Source: Lysobacter enzymogenes | GTDB lineage: Bacteria; Pseudomonadota; Gammaproteobacteria; Xanthomonadales; Xanthomonadaceae | Length of the DNA stretch: 64,000 bases | Direction: 5' to 3' | NCBI RefSeq assembly: GCF_017355525.1 | Contig: NZ_CP067395.1 | Coordinates: 4,972,501 to 5,036,500 of the forward strand | Shown here: positions 1-11,072 of the stretch, in pieces | Numbering within the stretch: the stretch's first letter is position 1 | How the letters are laid out: the number at the start of each line of letters is the position of its first letter | Position numbers and translations under genes: made by a program | Notes under the pieces: model-generated | Seen by the model: the letters and a program-made list of their open reading frames with translations, nothing else | Database searches by the model: none | What the model was told of the DNA's origin: nothing

Positions 1-2130
<2,130 letters not shown>

Positions 2131-2304
2131 ATAACCTCAAGTTGCCTTGGTCTCTATGTGACACGTCACCTGACGTTCCAAACCAAACACTGACTCGCTA
2201 CATTCCACTCTATTCGCCGACAACGGGATCCATTCCGTTGAAAGCAAACCAACGTGAGCGTGAGCGCAACTCGATCCATCGAGACCTGCGACCCTCCACC
2301 CTCT
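2131..2304 (+). other. 23S-5S internal transcribed spacer
   Basis: Spacer of about 174 bases between the 23S 3' end and the 5S 5' stem. No tRNA cloverleaf could be drawn in it. It presumably contains the processing stems of the precursor rRNA. Confidence 0.7.
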
Positions 2305-2420
2305 CCCTGGTGATAATAGCTGTGTGGAACCACCCGATCCCATCCCGAACTCGGAAGTGAAACGCACATGCGCCGATGGTAGTGTGGCTTAAGCCATGCA
2401 AGAGTAGGTCATCGCCAGGG
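2305..2420 (+). rRNA. rrf: 5S ribosomal RNA
   Basis: The 5' end CCCTGG (2305-2310) pairs with the 3' end CCAGGG (2415-2420) to form the terminal helix. Between them lies the conserved core CCCGATCCCATCCCGAACTC (loop A to C) and the GGTAGTGTGG/AGAGTAGG segments. Length is about 116 nt, normal for gammaproteobacteria. It lies downstream of the 23S gene, completing an rrn operon. Confidence 0.97.
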
Positions 2421-2430
2421 GCTTTACCCC

Positions 2431-2466
2431 AGAAGGCCGGATCCCAAAAGGATCCGGCCTTCTTCT
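2431..2466 (+). terminator. Rho-independent terminator of the rrn operon
   Basis: A perfect 12-bp stem (AAGGCCGGATCC, 2433-2444, with its complement at 2450-2461) encloses a CAAAA loop and is followed by the T-rich tail CTTCTTTG. It sits 12 nt after the 5S end. Confidence 0.93.
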
Positions 2467-2821
2467 TTGCGTCGAATAAAAGCAACCAGAACGACCAGTT
2501 ACCTGCGGCCATCGCCGATAAACTAAGTCGCGCCGACGTTCTTTGCTGCGCAGATAACCAGCGCCGATAGCGCGACCTGGTCCGGCGCAGGCCATGCGGC
2601 CACATCGCAACCCGCAGAAAATCGGCGCCGCTCCGCCCGTCGAATCATCGATTGAATATCGCCGGCCCAGCCGCTTGCCGCTATCGGATATCGATTAAAT
2701 ACGGTCCGGCGCGCAAGGCCGGCAGGCCTCGGCCAAGACTCAGTCCCGGAGAATCGCGGCTGCAACAATCGACCGTGCAAGATGCGGCGCGATCGACCAT
2801 TCCGTTCATAAGGACATCCCC
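2467..2821. other. Intergenic region, no gene seen
   Basis: About 355 bases between the rrn terminator and the Tat-exported beta-helix gene. No reading frame with convincing codon use and no RNA fold was recognised. It probably holds the promoter of the downstream gene, but no clear -35/-10 pair stands out. The base composition is slightly less GC-biased than in the neighbouring genes. Confidence 0.5.
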
Positions 2822-4384
2822 ATGCAAAGACGCCAGTTCATCGGAGCCCCTCTGGCCTTCACCGCCGCGGCCGCTGCGGCCGCGGTGCCTTCAGTGGGCA
2901 GAGCCGCGAGCCCAGTGCCGGCCGACGATTACGTGACGTTCGAAGATTACGGCGCCGTCGGCGACGGCACGGCCGACGACACCGCGGCGATCCAGGCCGC
3001 GATCAACGACAACCCGCGCCGGCAGATCTGGGCGACCCGGCGCAACTACCGCCTCACCGCCGCGCTGCGGATCCTGCATCCGGTCGAACTCTGCGCCGCG
3101 CAAGGCGGCACGCAGTTGTTGATGGACGTGGCCGATCGCGACCACGTCGTAATCGGCGACGGCACCGAGGCGGGCATGATGGCGAGCCTCAATGTCGTGA
3201 TCGACGGGTTCACCTTCGTACCCGGCGCGAACGCCGGCGTCTCCACGACCGGCTCGTGCATCTTCTTCAACTTCGCCTCGTTCTTCGACATCCGCAACTG
3301 CGATTTCTACGGCCGCTACGGCAACCAGTCGCGTTCGTTCCGCGGGCTGACCTTGCACCGTGCATCCGACGGTTTCATCCGGCATTGCCGCTTGCGCTTT
3401 TTCCGCGACGACGGCATCCATACCCAGGGTTCGCCGCATTCGAGCAACCCCAATCCCTACCGAACCGTCGACGTGCGCATGGAATCGCTGCGCGTGTATT
3501 CCTGCGGCGGTCACCAGATCTATTTCGGGCCGCATACCGGCGGCATGTTCGTCAACGATGCGATCCTGCTGCAGGCGGGGCAAAAGCCGGCGTTCTATAT
3601 CGATTCCGATCCGGTGACCGAGGACGGCACCAACTTCTTCATCGTCAACGTCAATATCGAAGGCGGCGAAACCGGCAGCCGCGGGATCGTGGTCAACAAG
3701 GGCCAGAGCGTGCAGATCGTCGGCGGTTGGATCGGCGGCATCGTCGGCAACGGCGCCGCGGTCGAACTCGGCGCAGGCGCGAGTTCCTGCGAGATCAACG
3801 GACTCAAGGCCGATTTCTGCGGCCTGATCGTGGCCGGGCCGGCCAATTCGATCAAAAACTGCGAAATCAGCGGCGATCTGAGCGCCACCGTCAACGGAAT
3901 CGCGCTCGCGGCGAGCGCGAGCGACACGCTGATCAGCGGCTGCCGCATCCGCCAGTTCACCGGCGCGGCCATCGCCATCGCCAAGCAGAACGGAGTCGGG
4001 CCGGCGCGTTGCGTGATCGAAGGGCTGACCCTGCGGGATTCGCCGTCGGTGCCTTACATCGATGGCGCCGACTACCGCGAGGGGCCGGTGGTGGAAGCGA
4101 TCCGCAGCGACGCGGCCGCCTACCTCGGCGCGGCCGCGTCGTTGCCGTTGAACTACGGCGCGCCGTTCTATCAGGTGACCGGCGGGACGCCGATCCAGGA
4201 CATCTCGCCGCGCAATCCGGGCCGTCGCGTCGTCATCCAGGCCGGCATGAACGGAATCAGCTTCGTCGGCAACGGCGCGTTGCAGCTCAAGGGCGGCGCC
4301 GCCAACGTGTCGGTACCGGCGTTCCGCACGATCGAGTTCTTCTGCGACGGCGTGACCTGGTTCGAATCGGGCGGAAGCCGCTGA
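2822..4384 (+). CDS. Tat-exported right-handed beta-helix (pectate-lyase-superfamily) protein
   Basis: 520 residues. Residues 3-8 (RRQFIG) followed by an alanine-rich hydrophobic segment and a VGRAAS cleavage region form a twin-arginine signal peptide, so the folded protein is probably exported through Tat. From about residue 38 the motif FEDYGAVGDGTADDTAAIQ is the classic opening of the pectate-lyase-3 type beta-helix, and the remainder is rich in short V/I-N/D-G strands typical of stacked coils. Family members include polygalacturonases, pectate lyases and phage-type depolymerases, so polysaccharide binding or cleavage is likely but the substrate is unknown. The start is chosen for the signal peptide. 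It stands alone after the rrn operon. Confidence 0.8.
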   Translation: MQRRQFIGAPLAFTAAAAAAAVPSVGRAASPVPADDYVTFEDYGAVGDGTADDTAAIQAAINDNPRRQIWATRRNYRLTAALRILHPVELCAAQGGTQLLMDVADRDHVVIGDGTEAGMMASLNVVIDGFTFVPGANAGVSTTGSCIFFNFASFFDIRNCDFYGRYGNQSRSFRGLTLHRASDGFIRHCRLRFFRDDGIHTQGSPHSSNPNPYRTVDVRMESLRVYSCGGHQIYFGPHTGGMFVNDAILLQAGQKPAFYIDSDPVTEDGTNFFIVNVNIEGGETGSRGIVVNKGQSVQIVGGWIGGIVGNGAAVELGAGASSCEINGLKADFCGLIVAGPANSIKNCEISGDLSATVNGIALAASASDTLISGCRIRQFTGAAIAIAKQNGVGPARCVIEGLTLRDSPSVPYIDGADYREGPVVEAIRSDAAAYLGAAASLPLNYGAPFYQVTGGTPIQDISPRNPGRRVVIQAGMNGISFVGNGALQLKGGAANVSVPAFRTIEFFCDGVTWFESGGSR

Positions 4385-5097
4385 GCGATCGGAACCGAGC
4401 CCGGCCGGATTCGCGAGAGTTCTGCCGTGGTCGATCAGTGTCCGGGTGCAAACGCATCGACGAACTTCGGCTTGCCCCGAACCCGGATCGGAGTCGCAGC
4501 GACGCGTTCGAACCTGTCGTCGAACGCGCCGTTCTGGGCCGACCGCGACCGGCCAAGGCCGGATCGCCGCGAACCTGCCGACGCGAGCGATCGCATCGGC
4601 GGCGCCGGCCATGGCCAGTACAAAAAGAAACGCGCCGATTCAGCACGCGTGTAGTGAGCAACGACCTTCATACGGTTACACTCGCCAAGCTGCACGCATC
4701 CGGCATCGCGCCGAGCGCAGCTCGCCGGCCATGGCGCCCCCGACGGGGCATGGCCGCGCCGCCGAATCCCGCCGCGCCACGTCGCCCCGGGACCGGTTCC
4801 GTCGAAAGGAGAGGCGCAAGATGAAGTTCACAACCACCGGCAAGGTCCGTCACCGTTAAGTCGGTGCGTTCGGCTCCGGACCTGTTCCGGGCCGCGTTTG
4901 GCTGACCGCTGTTCGTTCCAGGCCGCTGCGGTGGCCCTGGATCGCTCGCGCGCGTCCGCCGCCTCACTCCCGCTCTGCCCGATCGGCGCCTTCGGCGCCC
5001 AGTCGCTCGCGTGCTTCGTCCGTCCGCGCCGGTTCCGGCGCGCCGTCGGACCGACGCCGCAGCGGGAGCCGTTCCAGTTCAAACAAGGCAACAAGCC
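4385..5097. other. Long intergenic region with only a 12-codon ORF
   Basis: About 710 bases between the beta-helix gene and the ABC exporter. Long open frames here are GC-driven and lack family resemblance. The one notable object is a 12-codon ORF at 4821 with a strong ribosome binding site. A weak -10-like TTACACT lies near 4676-4682. No RNA gene was recognised. Confidence 0.5.
4821..4859 (+). CDS. Candidate 12-residue leader peptide/small ORF
   Basis: ATG at 4821 is preceded by AAAGGAGAGGCGCAAG, one of the best Shine-Dalgarno sequences in this part of the window. It encodes MKFTTTGKVRHR and then TAA. The peptide is basic, with Thr-Thr-Thr and Arg-His-Arg. It ends about 238 nt before the ABC exporter start, so it could be a regulatory leader for it, a stand-alone micropeptide or a gene remnant. 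No terminator/anti-terminator pair with a U-run is evident after it. Function unknown. Confidence 0.35.
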   Translation: MKFTTTGKVRHR

Positions 5098-6936
5098 ATG
5101 ATGATTTTTCGTTGGTTCGAATCGCTGATCGATCCGTTCCGGCCGGCGCCGGCGCAGATGCCGCCGCGTTCGGTCGCGCGGTTCTACTGGCATTTCATAC
5201 GCCAGGCCTGGCCTATCTTCGTGATCCTGACCGTGGTCGGCTTCTTCGTCGCCATCGTCGAAGTGCTCATGTTCGACTACCTCGGCAAGGTGGTCGACCT
5301 GGTCAACACCACGCCCGCGTCGGAATTGTTCGCCAGTCACGGCGAACAGCTGCTGTGGATGGCGGTGGTGATGCTGGTCGCGCGGCCGGTATGCCTGGGC
5401 CTGCACGATCTGCTGCTGAACCAGACCGTGCACCCGAGCATGACCAACCTGGTGCGCTGGCAAACCCACCGCTACATGCTGCGGCAGAGCCTGGGCTTCT
5501 TCCAGAACGACTTCGCCGGCCGCGTCGCCAACCGGATCATGCAGACCGGTCCGTCGCTGCGCGAATCCACCACCCAGGCGTTCGACGCGATCTGGTACGT
5601 GATCGTGTACTCGGCCTCGGCGGTCTATCTGTTCGCCCAGGCCGATGTCTGGCTGGTGGCGCCGCTGCTGGTGTGGATCGTGTTGTTCATCGGCCTGATG
5701 CGCTACTTCGTGCCGCGGGTGAAGCTGCGTTCGTGGCGCGCCTCGGATGCGCGGTCCAAGCTGATGGGGCGCATCGTCGACGGCTACACCAACATCGCCA
5801 CGCTCAAGCTGTTCGCGCATTCGCGGCGCGAAGAGGACTACGTGGCCGAGGCGATGGTCGAGCAGACCCAGCGTTCGCGCGAGATGACCCGCATGACCAC
5901 GCTGATGGGCGTCAGCATCACCTTGCTCAACGGCCTGCTGATCGTCGGCACCACCGGGCTGGCGCTGTGGCTGTGGCACAAGGGCTCGATCACCGTCGGC
6001 GCGATCGCGTTGGCGACCGGCCTGGTGATCCGCATCCACAACATGTCGGGTTGGATCATGTGGACGGTCAACGGCATCTTCGAGGACATCGGCACGGTGC
6101 AGGACGGCATCGAGACGATCTCGCGGCCGCTGACCGTGGTCGACCGCGAAGACGCCCAACCGCTCGCGGTGACGCAGGGCGAAGTGCGCTTCGAGAACGT
6201 GCACTTCCACTACGGCAAGGACGCCGGGCTGATCGCCGACCTCGACCTCACGGTCAAGCCGGGCGAGAAGATCGGCCTGGTCGGGCCGTCGGGCGCGGGC
6301 AAGTCGACGCTGATGAACATCCTGTTGCGTCTGTACGACCTGGAAGGCGGCCGCATCATGGTCGACGGCCAGGACATCGCGCTGGTGACCCAGGAAAGCC
6401 TGCGTTCGCAGATCGGCGTGGTCACCCAGGACACTTCGCTGTTGCACCGTTCGATCCGCGACAACCTGCTGTACGGGCGTCCGCACGCGAGCGAGGAGGA
6501 GATGTTCGAGGCGGTGCGCAAGGCGCGGGCGGACGAGTTCGTGACCCAGTTGGTCGATGGCGAAGGGCGCGTGGGTTACGACGCCCTGGTCGGCGAACGC
6601 GGAGTGAAGCTGTCCGGCGGTCAACGCCAGCGCGTGGCGATCGCGCGGGTGCTGTTGAAGAACGCGCCGATCCTGATCCTCGACGAGGCGACCTCGGCGC
6701 TGGATTCGGAAGCCGAGGCGGCGATCCAGGAAAGCCTGGAGACCTTGATGGCCGGCAAGACGGTGATCGCGATCGCGCACCGGCTTTCGACCATCGCGCG
6801 GATGGACCGGTTGGTGGTGATGGACAAGGGACACATCATCGAGACCGGGACGCATGAGGAACTGATCGCGCGCGATGGCTTGTATGCGCGGCTTTGGAAG
6901 CGGCAGACCGGTGGGTTCGTCGCGGTCGAGGCGTAA
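5098..6936 (+). CDS. ABC exporter, fused permease-ATPase (MsbA/MDR type)
   Basis: 612 residues from the ATG at 5098. A longer upstream frame exists, but homology-like sequence (MMIFRWFESLIDPF) begins here. The N-terminal half has six predicted transmembrane helices (about residues 35-330). The C-terminal nucleotide-binding domain carries Walker A GPSGAGKST (about 396-404), signature LSGGQRQR (about 505) and Walker B ILILDEATSALD (about 525), followed by the H-loop AHRLST. It should work as a homodimer in the inner membrane, exporting a lipid, peptide or drug. The substrate cannot be read from the sequence. No partner genes adjoin it, and it is followed by a dispersed repeat and a REPIN. Confidence 0.92.
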   Translation: MMIFRWFESLIDPFRPAPAQMPPRSVARFYWHFIRQAWPIFVILTVVGFFVAIVEVLMFDYLGKVVDLVNTTPASELFASHGEQLLWMAVVMLVARPVCLGLHDLLLNQTVHPSMTNLVRWQTHRYMLRQSLGFFQNDFAGRVANRIMQTGPSLRESTTQAFDAIWYVIVYSASAVYLFAQADVWLVAPLLVWIVLFIGLMRYFVPRVKLRSWRASDARSKLMGRIVDGYTNIATLKLFAHSRREEDYVAEAMVEQTQRSREMTRMTTLMGVSITLLNGLLIVGTTGLALWLWHKGSITVGAIALATGLVIRIHNMSGWIMWTVNGIFEDIGTVQDGIETISRPLTVVDREDAQPLAVTQGEVRFENVHFHYGKDAGLIADLDLTVKPGEKIGLVGPSGAGKSTLMNILLRLYDLEGGRIMVDGQDIALVTQESLRSQIGVVTQDTSLLHRSIRDNLLYGRPHASEEEMFEAVRKARADEFVTQLVDGEGRVGYDALVGERGVKLSGGQRQRVAIARVLLKNAPILILDEATSALDSEAEAAIQESLETLMAGKTVIAIAHRLSTIARMDRLVVMDKGHIIETGTHEELIARDGLYARLWKRQTGGFVAVEA

Positions 6937-6941
6937 AGCGG

Positions 6942-6985
6942 CCCTCACCCCAACCCCTCTCCCGCGGTGCGGGAGAGGGGCTTTT
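6942..6985. repeat. Dispersed palindrome CCCTCACCCCAACCCCTCTC family
   Basis: CCCTCACCCCAACCCCTCTC runs into CCCGC, a 3-base loop and GCGGGAGAGGGG, forming a strong hairpin 5 nt after the ABC exporter stop. A second, longer copy is at 32411-32523. The hairpin may act as a transcript end stabiliser, although its T-tail is short (CTTTTCC). Confidence 0.75.
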
Positions 6986-7017
6986 CCGCACCTTCTCCGT
7001 TTCGGAGGAGGGCTCTT

Positions 7018-7147
7018 TGTAGGAGCGGCGCGAGCCGCGACCGCGACAACGCAACTACGCCGTCGCTCTGCGCATGCAGGTGTTTCGCCTGCGCGAGGCT
7101 TTCGGCGTGGGTGTCGGTTCGCGGTCGCGGCTTGCGCCGCTCCTACA
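7018..7147. repeat. GTAG-type REPIN (inverted REP pair), copy A
   Basis: The left arm begins TGTAGGAGCGGCGCGAGCC (7018-7045) and the right arm is its inverse ending GCCGCTCCTACA (7120-7147), with about 75 bases between. This is the layout of paired REP sequences (REPINs) with the GTAG head known from Stenotrophomonas maltophilia. Other copies are at 8816, 28105, 41072 and 44802. Confidence 0.88.
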
Positions 7148-7158
7148 GGGGGAAACGG

Positions 7159-8682
7159 TCAGAACAGCGAACCGGTGGTGCCGCGGCCGTCGTCGGGCGT
7201 GCCTGAGCGTTTGCGCGCCCAGCCGCCGACGCCGGAGGGTTGGTGCGCGGAGCCCGCTGCGGCCGGTTTGGGTTTGGGTTTGGGTTTGGCCGCGGCGCGC
7301 TCGCGTTCCTGGCGGTGCGCGCTTTCGGCCATCGCCTTGAACTGGCGTTCGCGCTGCAGCCACAGCTCGTCCATGCTCGGGTCGGCGACCAGGGCGACGG
7401 CGCCGAGATCGGCTTCGCTGGCTTCGTCGGGAATGTGCTGGAACGGAATGCGCATCGGCGCGGCGCCTTGCGCCAGCGCGTCCTGCATCGCGCCGAAATA
7501 CAGGCGGTTGTTGCCGTAGCGCTGGTTCACCTGATCCAGCACGCGGGTCAGCGCCTGATTGCGTTCGCGCTCGGGAAACAGGGCGACGCTGTCGCCGGCG
7601 CTCGGCAGAAGATCGATCAACGACACCGCGACCGACAACGGCGGGTAACGTTCGATCCGCCAGCGGCCGCTGGCGGCGGCGCGCAGCAGCGGTTCCAGCG
7701 CGTCGGCCATGAGCTTGAGCAAGGTCGGCGAGTCGTCCAGCGGCGCGAACGAGAGGTCGCGGCTGAAGCGTTGATCGCGGCCGACGAAGCGCACGTGCAG
7801 GCTCAGGCCGCGCGCCTTGCAACGCTCCTGGCGCAGGCGCATCGCCGCTTTCGCCAACAGTTTGAACAGCACCGAGCGCATGCCCTCGGCATTGCGCATC
7901 TGCGGATCGAGCACGTGCGAGTGCCCGACCGAGGCGACCGCGGCGCGTTGCCGCGTCGGCGGTTCGATGCCGCGCAACTGCGCCCAGAAGCGCTCGCCTT
8001 CGATGCCGCCCCAGATCGCCTTGAGCCGCTCGCGCGGCGCGCCGGTCAGCTGCTCGACCGTGTCGATGCCGGCGTCGTTGAGGCGTTGCAGCATCGATGG
8101 GCCGATCCCGCACAGGTCCTGCAACTGCAGGCCGTGCAGCGCGTGCGGCAGGTCGGCCAGTTCGACCACGGTCAGGCCGTCGACCTTGTCGAGGTCGGAG
8201 GCGGTCTTGGCCAGGAAGGTGTTGGGGGCGATGCCGACCGAGCAGCGGATCGGATCCAGCTCGCGGTCGATCAGGGTCTGCTTGATCCTGCGCGCGATCG
8301 CCACGGCGTTGTCGCGCTCGCGTTCGCGGCCGATCAGGCGGCAGGCGACTTCGTCGATCGACAAGGGCTTGCCGTCGATGGGGATGCAGTCGTTGATCGC
8401 AGCGATCAGGCGGTGGTGCAGCTCGACGTAGCGCGCCGGCCGCGCTTCGACCAAGGCGATGTCCGGGCAACGTTCGAGCGCTTCGCGCACCGGCGTGCCG
8501 GTCTTGACCCCGTGGACCTTGGCTTCGCGGCTGGCCGCGATGCAGCAGGTGGTGGCCGCCATCACCGGCAGCACGCCGACCGGGCGCCCGCGCAACTCCT
8601 TGCGGTCGAATTGTTCGACCGAGGCGAAGTAGGAATTGAAGTCGACGAACAGGCAGCGCAGGGTCACGGCGGCGGGAGCCAT
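7159..8682 (-). CDS. Y-family (translesion) DNA polymerase, DinB/UmuC-like
   Basis: 507 residues, start ATG at 8682. The palm motif DFNSYFASVEQ (residues 14-24) supplies the first catalytic Asp, and SIDE (108-111) supplies the second Asp and the Glu. The little-finger region follows, with a thumb motif GIGPSMLQRL. The N-terminal DFNSYFA reads more like UmuC-type proteins than classical DinB, and no umuD or lexA-imuB-dnaE2 partner adjoins it. The C-terminus is a basic, disordered tail containing Lys-Pro repeats (KPKPKPKP) and ends GSLF, which could be a degenerate sliding-clamp-binding tip. The expected role is DNA synthesis past lesions. Upstream and downstream gaps both hold REPINs. Confidence 0.85.
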   Translation of the reverse strand: MAPAAVTLRCLFVDFNSYFASVEQFDRKELRGRPVGVLPVMAATTCCIAASREAKVHGVKTGTPVREALERCPDIALVEARPARYVELHHRLIAAINDCIPIDGKPLSIDEVACRLIGRERERDNAVAIARRIKQTLIDRELDPIRCSVGIAPNTFLAKTASDLDKVDGLTVVELADLPHALHGLQLQDLCGIGPSMLQRLNDAGIDTVEQLTGAPRERLKAIWGGIEGERFWAQLRGIEPPTRQRAAVASVGHSHVLDPQMRNAEGMRSVLFKLLAKAAMRLRQERCKARGLSLHVRFVGRDQRFSRDLSFAPLDDSPTLLKLMADALEPLLRAAASGRWRIERYPPLSVAVSLIDLLPSAGDSVALFPERERNQALTRVLDQVNQRYGNNRLYFGAMQDALAQGAAPMRIPFQHIPDEASEADLGAVALVADPSMDELWLQRERQFKAMAESAHRQERERAAAKPKPKPKPAAAGSAHQPSGVGGWARKRSGTPDDGRGTTGSLF

Positions 8683-8815
8683 GCTTGGGGCGTCAGTATC
8701 GCGCTGTGCGGGGCAAGGCGCAGCGATGCGGCGGCTCATGTTCCTGGCTGGCCGTCGCAGGTGGTGAGATTGTTTTTAAATTCAGTTGGTTACGAAGTAA
8801 GTTCGGCGTAGCGAC

Positions 8816-8899
8816 TGTAGGAGCGACGCGAGTCGCGACCACGAAACCCGCTTGCGTCGTCGCTGTGGTTTCGCGGTCGCGGCTTGCGCCGCTCCTACA
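8816..8899. repeat. GTAG-type REPIN, copy B
   Basis: Left arm TGTAGGAGCGACGCGAGTCG from 8816 and right arm ending GCCGCTCCTACA at 8899, separated by about 28 bases. It lies between the divergently placed start of the Y-family polymerase and the end of the AAA ATPase gene. Confidence 0.87.
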
Positions 8900-8920
8900 G
8901 GGGGGATCGGAGCTGCACGG

Positions 8921-9991
8921 TTACTTCAAACGGTCGACGGCTTGATAGATCGCCGCGAGCGAGTGGCTGCGGTTGCCGCTGCCGGCGACCGCGGCGATGG
9001 CGGCATCGGCGTCGAGACCGCGTTCGCCGGCCAGCCGGCGGATCAGCACCGCGGCTTCGTCGAGCCGCAGTTCGCGCGCGTCGACGTGGGCGAAGCAGCG
9101 GCCCGGCCGCACCAGCGCGTCGTCGAGGTCGCCGACGTTCGGCAGGTTGGTCGAGAAGACGATCTTGCGCCCCTGCGCGCGCACCACGCCGTCGGCGATG
9201 GCGAGGAAGCGGTGCAGGTGCTCGTTGCCTTCGGCGCGCGGACGCAGCAGGTGGTCGGCGTCCTCGACGACGAAGGCGTGGTCGTCGCCGGTGATGAACT
9301 TGACGTAGATCTCGTCGCATTCCAGCGCTTTCTTGTCGCCGGTGTACAGCGCCTGCGCGCTGCCTTCGTTGCGGCGCGAAATCTCGCCGAGGATCGCGCG
9401 GATCAGCCGGGTCTTGCCGGTGCCGGGCCGGCCCTGCAGCACCAGCACGGTTTCCTTGGCGCGCAGGTAGCGGTCGATGAAGCCGGCGACGTCGCCGATG
9501 TCGGGATAGGCCTCGTCCAGAAGCACGTCGTCGGCCAGTTCCTCGATGCTGGCGCTTTGCAGTTGGCCGTTGCCGCTGAGGAAGTTCCAGTCGATGGAGA
9601 ACATCGGCTCGCGGATGCGCACGGGTTCGATGCGCGCCTGCACGGCTTGCAGCACCGCTTCGGCGCGTTCGACCGAATCGGCCCAGATGCCGAAGTAGAA
9701 CGAACAGTAGTCGGCCTTGCTGCCGGCGTGGGCGTCGACGAAGACGCCGTCGCCGTCGAGCAGCAGGTTGCGGCCGTTCGGGCGGTGCGCGGCCAGGCCG
9801 AGCTGGGTCGCGAGGTCGTCGAACATGGCGTCGACCTGGGTGCGCGCGGCCAGGCGCAGCGAGCGGTGGATCGGGTAGCGGGCGACGCCGCGCTCGAGCG
9901 CGTCGGCGAGGCGGGCGTTGAGGATCAGCGAGGGCAGATCCCAGAGCTGATGATTGAAGAACGCGCCGTAAGGCTTGTGGTCGGTACTCAT
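8921..9991 (-). CDS. AAA-family ATPase
   Basis: 356 residues from ATG at 9991. The N-terminal about 170 residues are not recognised. The AAA module follows: Walker A GRPGTGKT (187-194), Walker B FVVEDA (240-245), sensor-1 Asn in FSTNLPNVG (near 282), and arginine fingers in DDALVRPGRC (near 295-298). This resembles the substrate-remodelling AAA group (BCS1/FtsH-like ATPase core) but lacks a protease domain or transmembrane helix. It probably forms a hexameric remodelling ATPase; the client is unknown. It lies alone between a REPIN and a GC-rich gap. Confidence 0.8.
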   Translation of the reverse strand: MSTDHKPYGAFFNHQLWDLPSLILNARLADALERGVARYPIHRSLRLAARTQVDAMFDDLATQLGLAAHRPNGRNLLLDGDGVFVDAHAGSKADYCSFYFGIWADSVERAEAVLQAVQARIEPVRIREPMFSIDWNFLSGNGQLQSASIEELADDVLLDEAYPDIGDVAGFIDRYLRAKETVLVLQGRPGTGKTRLIRAILGEISRRNEGSAQALYTGDKKALECDEIYVKFITGDDHAFVVEDADHLLRPRAEGNEHLHRFLAIADGVVRAQGRKIVFSTNLPNVGDLDDALVRPGRCFAHVDARELRLDEAAVLIRRLAGERGLDADAAIAAVAGSGNRSHSLAAIYQAVDRLK

Positions 9992-10293
9992 GTCGATGTG
10001 GGCGGGTCGCCCGGGTTGTGGTCGCAGCGTCCGTTGCCGCGACTGGAACGCGCCGGCCGCAGACGGCGGGCGCGCGCATTGTCCGGCCGCGAGGGGCCGG
10101 ATGGAACCGGGTGTCCGTTCGGAAGCGACGAACGGAGCGGGGTGTGCGGTCGCCGGCGCAGGCGCGGCCGGCATCCGCGAGAGCTGCGGTTCGGGCGGCT
10201 ATTCGGCCGCGAGCGATGAAACCCGATCGGCCGCCCGGCCGCGAGAGGCCGGGCGCGATCGTATCCGCGGCCGCCGACGGCCGCGGCGGAAAC
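9992..10293. other. GC-rich intergenic gap with hairpins
   Basis: About 300 bases upstream of the AAA gene and downstream of rpiA. A perfect hairpin (CCGCGGCCG at 10265-10273 with its complement at 10278-10286) lies just past the rpiA stop, but without a U-run it is at best a weak terminator. No gene was recognised. Confidence 0.45.
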
Positions 10294-10956
10294 TTACAGC
10301 ACCACCGGTGGCTCGCCGCCGACGATGACCACATCGGCCTTGCGCCGCGCGAACAGGCCGACCGCGACCACGCCGGGAATCTGGTTGATCGCGTTCTCCA
10401 GCTTGACCGGTTCGGCGATGGCCAGATTGTGGATATCGAGGATGACGTTGCCGTTGTCGGTGACCACGCCGTTGCCGGCGGCGTCCTGGCGCCACACCGG
10501 CTGGCCGCCGGTCAGCGCGACGAGCTGGCGCGCGACCAGGCTGCGCGCCATCGGAATCACTTCCACCGGCAGCGGGAACTTGCCCAGCACCTTGACCTGC
10601 TTGGACGGGTCGACGATGCAGACGAACTTGGCGCTGGCTTCGGCGATGATCTTCTCGCGGGTCAGCGCGGCGCCGCCGCCCTTGATGAGGCACTTGTTCG
10701 GATCGCACTCGTCGGCGCCGTCGACGTACAGCGACAGCTGGCCGGCGCTGTTGAGGTCGAGCACCTCGATGCCGAGCTCGCGCAGCAGCGCCGTGCTCTG
10801 GTCGGAGCTCGACACCGCGCCCTTGATGCGGTCCTTGATGCGGCCCAGGGCCTGGATGAAATAGGCGACCGTGGAGCCGGTGCCGACGCCGACGATCATG
10901 CCGTCTTCGATGTAGTCGATGGCTTTTTCGGCGGCCAGGCGCTTTGCTTCGCTCAT
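10294..10956 (-). CDS. rpiA: Ribose-5-phosphate isomerase A
   Basis: 220 residues, the normal length. It interconverts ribose 5-phosphate and ribulose 5-phosphate in the cytosolic pentose phosphate pathway. Family motifs are [10 protein letters not shown] (phosphate binding), SSSDQS, YVDGADE (catalytic Asp region) and [11 protein letters not shown]. The start ATG at 10956 is fixed by the conserved N-terminus [16 protein letters not shown]. The 10 nt upstream (CTCGAACCCAAA) have no Shine-Dalgarno sequence. Instead the arm of a long inverted repeat ends there, which could affect translation. Next upstream is the EVE-domain gene. Confidence 0.96.
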   Translation of the reverse strand: MSEAKRLAAEKAIDYIEDGMIVGVGTGSTVAYFIQALGRIKDRIKGAVSSSDQSTALLRELGIEVLDLNSAGQLSLYVDGADECDPNKCLIKGGGAALTREKIIAEASAKFVCIVDPSKQVKVLGKFPLPVEVIPMARSLVARQLVALTGGQPVWRQDAAGNGVVTDNGNVILDIHNLAIAEPVKLENAINQIPGVVAVGLFARRKADVVIVGGEPPVVL

Positions 10957-10965
10957 TTTGGGTTC

Positions 10966-11067
10966 GAGATTGGGGATTGGGGATTCGGGATTGGTAAAAG
11001 GCGGAACGTCGGGACGGGATGGAGGCGTGGGCTTTGCGAATCCCGAATCTCCGATCCCGAATCCCGG
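10966..11067. repeat. Inverted repeat of GGGATTCGGGATT units upstream of rpiA
   Basis: The left arm at 10966-10994 consists of GGGATTGGGGATTCGGGATT-type units. The right arm at 11038-11067 is built from GAATCCCGAATC-type units. They could fold into a long imperfect hairpin in the rpiA transcript that ends 10 nt before its ATG. A close relative at 40317-40431 has the same orientation relative to gmk. Confidence 0.85.
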
Positions 11068-11072
11068 CTTCT

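Noticed and set aside
2891..4612. 573-residue frame antisense to the beta-helix gene
   Set aside because: No motifs. The sense frame has a Tat signal and a known fold.
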